Assembly (NCBI GenBank): GCA_027475525.1
Contig: JAMWFC010000090.1
Span: 1,364,001-1,428,000, forward strand
DNA: 64,000 nt
Direction: 5' to 3'
Source of the DNA: Macrolepiota albuminosa
Lineage: Eukaryota > Basidiomycota > Agaricomycetes > Agaricales > Agaricaceae
Shown one piece after another: positions 21,680 through 31,639 of this stretch. The position numbers and the translations under genes were made by a program. Position 1 is the stretch's first letter. Every line of letters begins with the position of its first letter. The notes below the pieces were generated by a model. That model was given only the letters and a program-made list of their open reading frames with translations, was not told the origin of the DNA and ran no database searches.

Positions 21680-23534
21680 AGCGCCGAGACCCTCCAAGGC
21701 ACGCGTAGCTGGTGGTTCAGACCAGGGTCCAATTGTGGGATCCGGCACCTGACTTGCCACATATCAAAAAAAATTTTACCATCAAATTCAACCATGTCGT
21801 GTATGCCGATGCATTCCCCGACGCCCCCACAAACTAACGAGGTCATGCCCCTCATGGCATGGGAAGCCCAGGACGCACAGTACTGGGTTCACCTCGACCA
21901 GGAGCGCATGGCGGCGCTTGTCCAACAACGTGAGCGCTTTCTGCGCCATCTGCTTATCTCAACTGACCTTCCTTTCCAGGACAACGCAACACTCCTGCCG
22001 CAGAGGCGGGTCCCAGTCAGCTCCCAGAGTCTGCTCCTGGGGCGGGTTTTAGCCGTCCTGTGCCTTCCTTTGCATGGATGACTGTCTGCCCCCCCTGCTG
22101 TCGCCCTTTCCCGCAGCCTTGTCTCATCACTCCCCATTTCCGGTGGTCCAGGATGGGCACAGAGACCATTTCCATGGTCCCAAAGGATCGGCGCGTCCTG
22201 TGGGCAGGCGTGTTGCAAGAACAGTTCGAGCATGCCCTGGAGAGGCCCTGGGGCCTGCCTTCCCACACCTGGTGTGTCAGTAATGGGCCGGTAGGTGGTC
22301 TCGTGCTCCTGATTTTGTAGCTGATTTGAGTGCCTAGTGCCTCCACTGCGCCTGCCGGCAGGTCTCCTGCTTGTTCGAGGCCCCGGCCCCCTCATCTCGA
22401 CGGAACACCTCAGTGTGCGAGGCGTGTCGCCTCAATCATGAGCGGTGTTCTGTCTCGGCGCTGTGGAGGGCGTATGGTGTGTCGCAGGAGCAAGGGTAGC
22501 CATTGGAAGGGGTGACCCGGAGGATGGGGGTGGAGGAGAGGACCTGGGTAGCGGAGCCGGAAGGGGTCTCAGAGGAGGTGCCTGCTGGGGGTCCAGGAGG
22601 GGTGCCCGTGGGAGGGGGGAGTCGTCCGGGTAGGGGGCTGGAGCCGGCCCATGGTGTTGATCACGCGCCAGGTCACTCTGTCCGGCATCCAGGGGCAGGG
22701 GGGTCATGGGAGGCGACCAGACAAGGGGAAGCGGCAGGCGTCGCCCAGCCCCTCCCCGGGGCCCTCTAAGAGGGCGTGTCTGCCTGCGGAGACCCCGTCC
22801 CCGGCTTTCCCAGCATGCCTCTCCCTGGCGACGTTCTCCCCATTATCCGAGTGACCGCTGGATGTCGAGGTGAGGGCTCTGCAGGAGCGCCTTGAGCAGG
22901 CCGACTGGGAGAGGGAGGAGCGCAAGGAGGGGGCGAGGGAGGAGGCGGCGCTCCAGAGGGGGCTGGAGGAGGATTGCGAGACGGCCCTCTGGGAGCTGGA
23001 GGAGGCAAGGGTGGCCTGGGGAGAGCCGAGGCTCAGCTGGACGCCATGAGGGCCAGGCTGGAGCAGGGGGTAGGGCTCCTGGGGCAAGGTCCCTCAAGCC
23101 TAGGGTTGGTCAAGGCCTTGCGCCGGGACGTGGTCATTGGACGCATGGCCTCCTTGAGTGAGTGTCCCTCCTTTCTTGTGGTTGGATCAGTACTGATATC
23201 TTTAGGCTGGGCTCAGGAGCATCGCCTGCTCCTAGATGGGGCTGCTGCAGCATTTGCGTCCCTGCAAGAGAGATTACGGTCGGAGGCAGGGAACCCTGGA
23301 GTGGAGTGGGGTCTGGACTTGTTGGGGAGGTTGGTGATGGCGCACCGCCGGAGGAACGTCCCGGCCCCAGGATCGTGGTTCAAGTGGGTCTTGGACGAGG
23401 GCAAGCAGCTCCCGTCTTGAGACCAGCTGGCCGAGGAGGTGTGGCGGGAGCACGGTCTGGAGGGGGTGGAGGAGGATTTCTGGGGCTGGCTGAGGGGAGG
23501 GGAGGGTGAGGGTGGTTCGGGGCCCCAGCTCTAG
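21680..23534 (+). pseudogene. Element B antisense accessory gene with Cys motif and coiled coil
   Basis: Plus-strand coding text runs opposite to pol. From ATG 21794 it reads MSCMPMHSPTPPQTNEVMPL and MAWEAQDAQYWVHLDQERMA with a helical LVQQRERFLRHLL. After a frame change, 22419-22500 carries CEACRLNHERCSVSALWRAY (C-x2-C-x6-C). 22861-23040 is a coiled coil (LQERLEQADWEREERKEG), which shifts frame into QLDAMRARLEQGVGLLGQ and ends near 23420 with RRRNVPAPGSWFKWVLDEG. Frameshifts at about 22070, 22510 and 23040 break it. The organisation (short helical N-terminus, Cys cluster, coiled coil) resembles a DNA- or RNA-binding dimer, but no function can be assigned. Confidence 0.5.
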
Positions 23535-23790
23535 GGGTCCCCATTTTCTTGCTGTTGTCTACTTCTTGGTACCGCTAACTATAAAATCGTGTACGTATAG
23601 AAATGTATATAATTGATCTCCCGGAGTCAAGAGATAGTGTAAGTAAGGTGGCGGGGAAACTGGAGAGAGTACCTTGTCCAGACTCCAGGGCGCTACTGCA
23701 GAGAAGTACTAAAAAAAGGTGAATTATAGAGGGGAAACAGGAAATATACATGGAAGTTGAATCCCTACTGGGCCCAGAGGTGGGGGTTAC
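23535..23790. other. Spacer between the convergent genes of element B
   Basis: AT-richer than its surroundings, no coding text. It lies between the end of the plus-strand accessory gene and the end of minus-strand pol, so transcripts of both probably terminate here. Confidence 0.4.
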
Positions 23791-24530
23791 GCCCACTATT
23801 GCTGTCTGTGAGTTCTGCGCCTGGGAGGATCGTTTCCCGGGTGCCGTTGCTGGAAGTCCCAGAGTTTGTCGAGGGCGCCTTCAAGGTTTCGGCGTGGTTC
23901 CTAAGTGTCATCCTCTGGGCTGTATCCCTTCCATTGTACGAGGAAGTGGGGTCGTCCACGAATGTTCTGGGCGTCGAGGATGTCTTCAACCTCATAGTGG
24001 TACTCGTCCTCGACCTCGACTGGGGGAGGGGGTTCGGGGCGTCGTTCGGAGAAGGGATCCGGGGGGTGTTGTTCCAGGAGGCGGATGTGGAATACTGGGT
24101 GCAGACCCTTAAGTCCCGGGGGGAGCTCGATCTTGTAGGCGTGGGATGAGACCCTCTTCAAAATTTTGAATGGGCCGAGGCGCTTGTGATCGAGTTTTGA
24201 GGAGGGCCGGCAGGTGCGGAGGTGGCGTCGATCTAACCATACCTTTGTCCCAGGGGTCCAGTTGGGGGTGTCTTCCTGTTTCTGGTCGGCGTGTTTTGCA
24301 TAGGCCTGGTTCGCAGTGTTGATCTCTTCCCAGAGAAACTTGTGAAGGGACTAGAGATCCTGGGCAACCTCATGGGTGGCATGTGACGGGATGTCCTGGA
24401 GCAAGAGTGTCAGTCGGGGGTGGTATCCCTTGTTGGCAAAGAAGGGTGATATCCTGGTGGCAGAGTGCGGCATGTTGTTGTAGGTGAACTCGGCCAGAGG
24501 GAGCTCAGCGCGCCAGTCGTCCTGCAAGTA
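23791..24530 (-). pseudogene. Element B integrase C-terminus and chromodomain
   Basis: Continuing in frame from the RT fragment, the text ELPLAEFTYNN and SPFFANKGYHP marks the end of the integrase core, followed by [18 protein letters not shown] and the [19 protein letters not shown] module. A chromodomain follows at about 24000-23870: [20 protein letters not shown] then [11 protein letters not shown]. The next residue, normally the Trp of WEP, is TAG (23901), after which EPRRNLEGALDKL continues in frame. Chromodomains of chromoviruses direct integration towards marked heterochromatin. Another CAG-to-TAG stop lies at about 24352. Confidence 0.85.
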
Positions 24531-24929
24531 GTTGATGTACAGTCGGAGCGAACCGTCCTTCTTCTTGACAAATAGAACCGGGGCTCCAGCGGCGGAGGTG
24601 GAGGGTCGGATGAATCCCTTACCGAGCATTTCATCGAGGTAGTCCTTGAGGGCCCGGAGTTCGACTTCTGACATGTTGTACACCTTGCCAAAAAGGGGGG
24701 TGGCTCCCTCCTCGAGGTTGATAGTGTGGTCATAAGGGCGGTGAGGGGGAATCTCCTTGGCGTCTCCTTTGGAGAATACGTCAGCAAACTTGTGGTACTT
24801 TGGGGGAACTACTTCTCGGAGGATCTGTTTCTCGGTTTTCTTTTCCAGGGGGATAGCGTCCCCTTGTAGGTGTTCTTCTGGGAGAGATGGTGAGGTGTGC
24901 AGCTGAAATGTGGGGGTTCCGTCTTTCAT
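24531..24929 (-). pseudogene. Element B RT N-terminal fragment fused to integrase by deletion
   Basis: The text KYHKFADVFSKGDAKEIPPH, RPYDHTINLEEGATPLFGK and APVLFVKKKDGSLRL is the start of a Ty3 RT. It then jumps in frame to YINYLQDDWRAELPL, which belongs to the integrase core. The RT palm with YxDD, RNase H, the zinc finger and the DDE residues are missing, some 700 codons. Both partner sequences normally carry LRL at this point, so the deletion probably used that short homology. Confidence 0.85.
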
Positions 24930-25059
24930 GAGGCGGGCAAAGGAGGCGGCTCCAATGATTCTAATGTTGAGTGCATTTGGGTTGATCAGGGTCGCGGATG
25001 CGTTGGCCGGAGCGGGTTGAACGTGTGTCTGAGACCAGCCTGGGTAGTTCGGCCCTTTG

Positions 25060-25570
25060 TACTTGTTCCGAGGAATGTTTGAGGGTCAATCAGGGGCCTT
25101 GCAGGCTCAGACGGGCGTGGGTGGCATATGTGTGGGGGGCGCGGTTGCTGTCCCGGGGGTGTCAGGCATCGGGTTGCTCCCCAGGGCCCGGAGGTGCACG
25201 GCGGTTGAGGGGTGGTCCTCGGATCCCGGGAAGGTCATGGTGAGTGTCCTCCAATCGATGTCAGGGTTCGTGTTGCGCAGCCAGGGTAGTCCTAGCACCA
25301 TCGGGGTTGATTCGTGAAGTCGCATGACCAGGAAGTTGGAGGTGAACTCGTAGTCATTGTCCAGGGTCATGTGTCCCGAGTGAGACTTCTGGATGGGGCC
25401 AGAGGAGGAAGGGGTGCCGTCGAGGCATTGCAGGCAGAGGGGCTGGTCGAGGGAGTCGTGGGGGAGGTCAAGGGTGTCACTGATGAAAACTCCGGTGGCT
25501 CCGCTGTCAATGAGGGCTGATATTGGTCCTGGGGCGCCGTCCAGCCTGGCATTGATGATAAAGGATCAGG
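25060..25570 (-). pseudogene. Element B aspartic protease module 2 (active-site Asp kept)
   Basis: Minus-strand text ISALIDSGATGVFISDT gives the D-S-G-A-T flap-proximal motif of retropepsins. Downstream it has VMRLHESTPMVLGLPWL then RNTNPDIDWRTLTMTF, the usual C-terminal half. It directly follows a second, related module (25571-25990). A TAG stop separates it from the RT part near 25104. Confidence 0.75.
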
Positions 25571-25990
25571 ACAAGCGGGACTGGAGTCTGGGAGGTGGTG
25601 GGGGCCCGTCCAGGGGGTCCTTCGGGGTAGGGTCTGGAGAGCGGGAGATGTCATCGGGTGTCGGGTCCCAGGTCAGGCAAAGGGTAAGATGTCGCCAATC
25701 AATGCGGGAGTTGGTGTCTTGGAGCCATGGGAGCCCTAAGACCAGGGGTGTGGAAGAGTGGAGTTTGGTTATCAACATCCAGAGGGTGTGAGTCTGTCTG
25801 TTGGCAAAAGTAATGGGCATACGCACAAAGTGAGTGATGTCCCCCATTGTAGAGGCATCTCTGTCAAAGAGGCAGAGCCACACTGGGACCGGGAGTTACT
25901 GAGCGGGTTCCAGGGCTAAGGTAGACCATGCCTCATTGATGAAGTTGTCTGTGGCGCCACTGTTGACGAGGGTGTCAAGGGGAGTTCCAG
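25571..25990 (-). pseudogene. Element B aspartic protease module 1 (Asp changed to Asn)
   Basis: The text TLVNSGATDNFINEAWSTLA has Asn in place of the catalytic Asp. It continues with WLCLFDRDAS and TKLHSSTPLVLGLPWL then QDTNSRIDWRHLTL, so it is a complete second copy of the protease fold's key blocks. TAA (from CAA) near 25898 and TAG near 25566 interrupt it. Two tandem protease modules are not usual in this class. Confidence 0.7.
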
Positions 25991-26154
25991 AGGGGGTGAG
26001 GCGGGTTTTGAGGAGGAGGGAGTGCAAGGAGTGGGAGGGTAGATAAGCCGTGAGGGTGTCCTGTGCGAGTGCCATGGAGCGAAGATGGGAAACCGGGGCG
26101 GAGAAGACGTCGGGGTCGATTCCGCGATTTAGGGTGTCTTCCGGGTCTAAATCG

Positions 26155-27291
26155 CCGGGTTGTTTTCCGAATACTCAAAGGTGGCATCCTCTCCTTCAAA
26201 GGTCCAGGTGGTGCGTCCCATAACTTGTTGTTGGGGACACTCAGAGATGAAATGGTCTTTCTCACCACAGAGTATGCAAATGCCTTCCCTTCTTCGTCAT
26301 TCCTGCACATTCTTCAGAACTTCGATCCAGGGTCGTCTCTTCTTTTGAAGCCAGTTGGCCCAGAGGGCCTCCTCATCCCGTTTGTTGGCAAAGTCAAGGT
26401 CTTCAGGGTCTTCCAGGGGTTCCTCGGGGCTTGGCACGTTGCCCGGGGTGTGGGTGGCCACGGCAGCGTTGAGTTGGGCCTGGGGGCAGGCGCTGCTGCC
26501 GGGGTTAGTATTGGGTGGGCCGCGACTCACTGGGGTTCGACCGCCGGGGAGCGCAGGGGGACCGGGGTTTCGATTTTGGGGGTTGGGGGTTTCACCGGAG
26601 GGCCATGGGGGTCCTCCCCTAGGGTTTCAGGGGGGTCGGGAGTTTGAATACTCGCTGCGGTCTTCCCAGTAACATTGGTTGATCTGCATGACAAGGGCCT
26701 TGTATCTGTCGTAGGAGAGTTGTTTCGGGGCTAGTCGGAGGACATCCTTGATACGTTGTGGCAGGGCTCGGCGGAGGGCGTACCAGAGCTGTAATTCCAA
26801 CCTGTCTCATAAGCTTCCTTCTCAAAACGTACAATGAAGGTGGTGAAACGTTCTTCAGAGCGCATCCGGAGGTTGAAGAGGTTGTCCTCAGCCTCGGCCA
26901 TGGTGTCGTAAATCCCAAACTTCCTGGAGAACTCGTCAATGAAGGCTTGCCAGCAAGCGAGTGCCGGGTTATTGGGGTCGAACTGGATGAGGGCCGTGTA
27001 GTGGTCAAAGGCGATCCCCTGGAGGTACAAGGCGGCAAAGGCCACCTGGGAGCTGTCAACCTGAAAAGTGAGTGGCTTTGCCTAAAACGTGTTAAGACAT
27101 TGGGTGAGGAATGTACGCCATTTCCGGGGGTCCCAGCCCGTGAATGCATCAGGCTTTTGAATGTCTAGGTGTCCTTCACGGGCGAGGGCGTCGCGAGCGT
27201 TGTCCGATCTGGCAGTGTTGCAGGGAGGGGGGCCGGCATTGTAGTAGTAGTAGTAATGGTTACCCTCCCCCTCATTGTGGAGAAAAGGCAC
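26155..27291 (-). pseudogene. gag: Element B gag capsid and zinc knuckle
   Basis: Minus frames 27291-27082 and 27045-26731 join across a CAG-to-TAG stop. They carry DAFTGWDPRKWRTFLTQCLN, then FAALYLQGIAFDHYTAL and WQAFIDEFSRKFGIYDTMAE, typical Ty3 capsid. The C-terminal capsid end LSYDRYKALVMQINQCYW lies near 26690. A CCHC knuckle CILCGEKDHFISEC is encoded at about 26240-26285. Frame changes occur near 26810 and 26620. Confidence 0.8.
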
Positions 27292-27819
27292 TCAGGGCAG
27301 GACCCCACCTGCCTGGAGGGCCTCCTCCAGGTGGCTCACTTGGGGGTCTGCGCCCAGGAGGTCCGTTGTCCCATGGGGGTTTGTTCCTGTCAGGGGGAGG
27401 CCTGGGTCTCCATGCAGGGGGTGGCAGAGGTGGGGAGGGCGTGGGACGTTGTTTGTTGTTGCCGCATGTGAGCTTGTCGATGTAGCACAGCGTGTTGTCT
27501 GTGCTAGAGGTGTCTGTGCAGGGTCTACTGGGGTTTGCTGGGGCCAGGGGTTGGGCGTTGTCTGTTTGCGGAAGTGGTTCCAGGGGTCTGGAACTGTGGA
27601 GGCCGCCAGGGCCAGTTCTGGGGGTTTCCGCTAGATGTGAATCAAGCGGCCCGGGTCTGCGGGGTTGTTGAGGAGTCGAGGGGAGGGGGACACGTGGACT
27701 TTGTTGAGCAGTTGTTGCAGTTCTTCGTGGAGGATTGTGTTACATCTATACTTTACCATAGTCTGCTCTGGGAGTTCTCCTTATGTGAGGCGATCTCCGA
27801 ATTCAACCAAGCAATGGGC

Positions 27820-28407
27820 CTAGTCCTCCGGAGTGCCTGCAAAGTCGTCGTGTCCAAATTCTGTGAGTAGCGCCCTTGCCCATTGCACGAAGTCCTCTGG
27901 CGAGATCCTGAGCAAGCGAAGCACTTCGTCCTGTTGCTGTTTGTAGTTCTTGAGGCATCGTCGTCCCATTGGAAAGGGAGGGGTCTGAGCAGGTGTTGGG
28001 TAGTGTCCAGGGGGATAGTCGTAGTTGGGAGGTCCCCAGGGTTGGGGGGCAGGGCGCTGGTAACCGTAGTAGGGGGTGGGTGCAAAGGGGCCCTCGCTGG
28101 GGGGTACTGGGCAAGGTCCACTGGGAACTGGTGGTGTCTCTGGCAGGCCCCCAGGGATGCTCCAGTATGAGGAGACCTCCACAGGTTGCGCCATGGCTAG
28201 GTTGGGCGGAGGGGCCCAGCTGGCTGAGGGCTCCAGATCATAGAGAGATGGGTCAGGGGCCCAGTGGCGGTGGAGGTATTGGGGTTTGTATGGGAGGGGT
28301 GGGTAGGCAGGGCGGGGGGTCTGTGCAGAGTAGTGATTAGGGACCGGGCACCCATAAGGGTCGGTCTGGTAGCCTGTGGGGTAGTAGGTATGAATATACG
28401 TAGCCAT
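27820..28407 (-). CDS. Element B gag N-terminal region, Pro/Tyr-rich
   Basis: ATG at 28407 (minus), 34 bp inside the 5' LTR, opens a frame to 27820 rich in Pro, Tyr and Gln (YPTGYQTDPYGCPVPNHY...), with a short helical end RCLKNYKQQQDEVLRLLRIS. Such disordered leaders precede the capsid in many fungal Ty3 gags. The frame ends before the capsid, and 27300-27800 between them has only Pro/Gly-rich text with stops, so the intact gene was probably longer. No primer-binding site could be identified in the 33 bp between LTR and ATG. Confidence 0.55.
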   Translation of the reverse strand: MATYIHTYYPTGYQTDPYGCPVPNHYSAQTPRPAYPPLPYKPQYLHRHWAPDPSLYDLEPSASWAPPPNLAMAQPVEVSSYWSIPGGLPETPPVPSGPCPVPPSEGPFAPTPYYGYQRPAPQPWGPPNYDYPPGHYPTPAQTPPFPMGRRCLKNYKQQQDEVLRLLRISPEDFVQWARALLTEFGHDDFAGTPED

Positions 28408-28440
28408 CAAGAACGGTGTAAGGAGGGAGTCTTGATATTA

Positions 28441-29459
28441 TGTCAGGTTCCGCTGAGTTGGGGGCTTTCTAGGAAAGCAACGCCCTTACAATGTGGACTT
28501 GATCTACGGATACTCAGGTGTCTGGAACTCCGGGGCTAGGACTCCGGGGTTCAAGACGTGGACAGGGGTGATTCCAGGAGAGGGGACTTGATCCGGGGGT
28601 TGGGTTTCGAGTAGCTGAGGGCCGGGTGGGGGTCGAGTCATGAACCGGGGGTTCTAAGACGAGACCGGGTTAACAAATTATAAGTCACAAAGTGCGTACC
28701 AGTCAAGCAGAGGGCACGCAACAATTCAAGTTATCCAAGTTAATATCAAGACTAGCAAATACAACGGGGAACTACGCTATAAGTACTACGGGACCAAGTC
28801 TCGGGGTTCCAGGGTGTCTGAGATGGGTTCCGGGAGTCATTGAGTAGCGGGCAGAGACTGTATACTTGGATCGTGTGTGTGGGGCGTGCGATCAATTGGC
28901 ATGGAGGGAGCTGTGATGCGTGATGTGTGATGGCTGAAAGCAAGTCGTGTGATCCAATTGTTGATTGGGGCTGGTGGTGGCTGATAGCGGCCCTTGATGC
29001 ATGTGATGGCGGTGTTGGTAGTCGTAATGGCAGGGCGTGTCCTGTGGGGTTGGAGGTGTTGGCCCATGTGTGGCCACCGTCATCTCGCTCCTATCACACG
29101 TATCACACATATCACATCGTATCCTTTGTACGCATTGTCTCTTTGATTTCCTCTTTCTTTGTCCCTATACATATATATATAGCTACACACATAGACGCAC
29201 CCTCAGTCACTTATTCTGGACTGAGGGTACGTCAATATGCTTACCTACAGACTGCCGAACTATCTAACGTCGTACCGATAGACTTGAATACTCACGTACA
29301 TACTAGGTACGACATAATATCAGTCACTTATTCTGGACTGAGGACTTGAATACTCACGTACATACTAGATTGGTGCTCTTTAGTTCTAACAGGAGGGAGG
29401 GTCCTGGATGGTGTTCTGGGGGTGTTCTGGAGTGGATCTGGAGGGGAGGGGTCGTGACA
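28441..29459 (-). repeat. 5' LTR of element B (long form)
   Basis: 1,019 bp. The extra internal part relative to the other LTR includes a TATATATATA promoter-like run (29170-29180), a hairpin CCCTCAGTC...GACTGAGGG (29200-29227), and two duplicated blocks (CAGTCACTTATTCTGGACTG; GACTTGAATACTCACGTACA). That inner block resembles the copia LTR of element D and may itself be a nested solo LTR. Confidence 0.8.
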
Positions 29460-30266
29460 GGGACTCTAACTAAACCCCGATTACTTCCAGAAGGAGCCAG
29501 CAGCAGGCGCTGCCATTTGATGAGGCACTTCAATCAGAAGTCTAAAAGGATCAATGATGGCGGCACTAGATATACTTAAATCCGACATCTGGACCTGTCA
29601 GGAACTGGTACAATGAGTAGCACTGACATTAGTGCTCACGGCGTCTGTCGAGGATTTTCTGACCATAACCCAGAACAGCCTGGCCAATCAGAGTTACAGT
29701 AAAAGTGAGCAGACTCATACAATTCTAAGTCAATATAGAGTTGCCGCTGGTTACCGTGGGTCATAACACCATTGGTTGCCGTCATCCATGTGCAAAAGGA
29801 AACCATGAGGAGAGGTGCTAGGAGGTAGCACCGCAGATGGACTTTTATCTTGGCAAACACGGTAGCACATAGTATATAAAATAGCTACTTTACATGTATA
29901 TAACAACGAATCGTAACCTCTTGAGCACACAGTTACACTTAGCGTTCAAATCGTGCTAGCTTTCTGTGACTTCATCACTAAGTCGGGCGCTAGCCTCATC
30001 TATCTCATCTTCATCATTTACGGTGCCACCTACGGGCACAATATGCTGCACTACTTGTCTTTTCTTCAATATCTTTGTTTAAGCTACGACACTTACTGTC
30101 TGCCAGGTAGCCCCCAAAGTGCTATAATTTAGGGCACTGTTTTATCACCTCCACTCAAGCACACTGGGACCCTGTTAGGACTCCTCACAACTATGCATGC
30201 CAAGCGCTGGAGACAGTGTTATACTGCGTATATATCCATCACACCCAACCACAGTTGGCGTCATCA
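29460..30266 (+). repeat. 3' LTR of element A, right half
   Basis: Resumes with GGGACTCTAACTAAACCCC, matching 9241-10075, and ends CACAGTTGGCGTCATCA. It completes the LTR split by element B. Confidence 0.88.
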
Positions 30267-30653
30267 GCATATGCAATAAATAATGAGAATATGACGCATG
30301 TTACCAAAGTCAGACATTGTTTCCTTTGACGGAGGTTATATTAAATGATACTGTGGGTGGTTGTGCTCCGTCACAAAGTCACAGAGACGCTACATACGCC
30401 CTCCAGCCAAAATAAAGGTTCATGCTCAGCTCACCGAACAAGATAGACTGCAATAAAAGGTATAATAACTCGAGGTCCAAGTCATGAGTGTTGAAAGGGA
30501 TGGTTAAGGAATGGAGTCGAGTTGGTCTTGAAATCAGATATAATGCAACTAAAGATAGTGAGCTGCTGTATAGCAGAAAGAACAAGCAACAGATGATAGC
30601 GAGAACATAGAGACAAATATAGCTGTAATTGGTGAGGTATTTAGAACCAGGCC
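30267..30653. other. Non-coding; probable LTR or 3' region of element C
   Basis: AT-rich with no protein text. It lies where the 3' LTR of the leftward element C is expected, but no second copy exists in the window to prove it. Confidence 0.3.
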
Positions 30654-31568
30654 TCAAACTTGGTTGAGGTCAAAGAACTTGCCCATCAGGTCAAAGTTGG
30701 CCATCATAATGTCTTCACCAGTGGATTTAACTGAGGTCTTAGGGTTAGACTTGCTGGGGTCTGCTACAGCTCCAGAAGGACAGTACAGGCTCTCAGATGC
30801 ATAATGATTATCAATGATTGAGCCGTATGCAGCATGTATTACAGGGCTTCCATGTGCGTTGCACTCTACTGATGTCCCATCAGTGGCTGGATGCAATTTC
30901 ACAGCAGGGGGGGAGTGGGATCAACGACAAGGAGGATTTGGAGATTCAAACTTGTAGTGTGCAGAGGCTTTAGATGATTTGGAGGGAGTTTCTTGGTCAG
31001 AATCATAGTCAGAGTTGGAGTAGTCTCCTTCCAAATCAGAAGAATCATCTCCACTTTCAGCCTGCCTGAACTGCATATCGCGATGCCTCTGATAATAATA
31101 GTTTCAGGAGTTGTTGTCCTGATGAGGCTGACGGATTGCAGACATCATCAGCTCAAAGTTATGAGAGTCCACGTAACCTTGCTCAGTGATTACTCCCATA
31201 GTAATAAGGGATTGATAGTGCTTTCGATTAACAAATTCCATGTGAATGTGGCCAGATTTTACATGATGCTGGGGAGTGATCCACTTCTTGGTTTTGGCGT
31301 TGAAGGTAGTGAACCAATACTTGTACTGATTCTTGGAAACCAAATTGAAGAGCTTGGCAAACTTTTTATTGAACTGGAGGTAGTCCTTCATCTGGTAGGG
31401 GTGGACCTTAAAACTCGGTTGGTCCCCAGGAGGAGTGAAGTGAATGATGTAAGAGTGTGAATCTTGCCAGATCCATGGGTGCTGAGAGGAGGTGTGCTTC
31501 TGAGAGGATCCCATTTTTCTGTCAGAGAAGCCACTATAACGAGAGCAGAAAGGACATCCCATGTTCAT
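30654..31568 (-). pseudogene. Element C accessory ORF downstream of integrase
   Basis: Minus frame 31568-31104 opens with MGCPFCSRYSGFSD (after MN) and continues YIIHFTPPGDQPSFKVHPYQ and SKNQYKYWFTTFNAKTKKWI. After stops near 31100 and 30920, the same strand carries an acidic Ser-rich stretch (ESGDDSSDLEGDYSNSDYDS) and a C-terminus ending MMANFDLMGKFFDLNQV at 30654. It is in the sense of pol and is not gag-like. No domain recognised; the CPFC pair near the N-terminus is the only metal-binding hint. Confidence 0.5.
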
Positions 31569-31639
31569 CTAGTCATCCTGAAAACAATCAATCATCATTG
31601 GGCTTGTGAATTCTTAACAATGATGCATGAAATACATCA

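Larger units (their letters stand above)
21265..29459 (-). mobile_element. Element B: Ty3/gypsy retrotransposon nested in the element A LTR
   Basis: 8,195 bp with ends TGTCAGG...CGTGACA and a 5-bp target duplication GGGAC (21260-21264 and 29460-29464). Gag-pol reads on the minus strand from 28407 to about 23800. An accessory gene reads on the plus strand between pol and the element's 3' LTR (which lies at the left). Most of RT, all of RNase H and the integrase core are deleted, and several CAG/TGG-to-stop changes occur, so it is dead. Confidence 0.88.
9006..30266 (+). mobile_element. Element A: decayed Ty3/gypsy retrotransposon with nested insertions
   Basis: LTRs run 9006-10075 and 21023-21264 plus 29460-30266, with ends TGATAG...GTCATCA. 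Order on the plus strand: 5' LTR, gag, CCHC, protease, RT, RNase H, integrase, an antisense accessory gene, polypurine tract, 3' LTR. The 3' LTR is split by element B, and the antisense gene by an inverted partial A-type LTR. The flanking pentamers GACAT and GCATA do not match, so no target duplication survives. Protein texts fit a Ty3/gypsy family common in agaricomycetes, recognised from memory of its integrase and RNase H wording. Confidence 0.8.

Noticed and set aside
21889..22395. Minus-strand frame of 168 codons in element B
   Set aside because: Shadow of the plus-strand accessory gene, which has the recognisable Cys motif and coiled coil.
9006..30266. Target-site duplication of element A
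   Set aside because: The pentamers outside the LTRs (GACAT and GCATA) do not match; no duplication is claimed.
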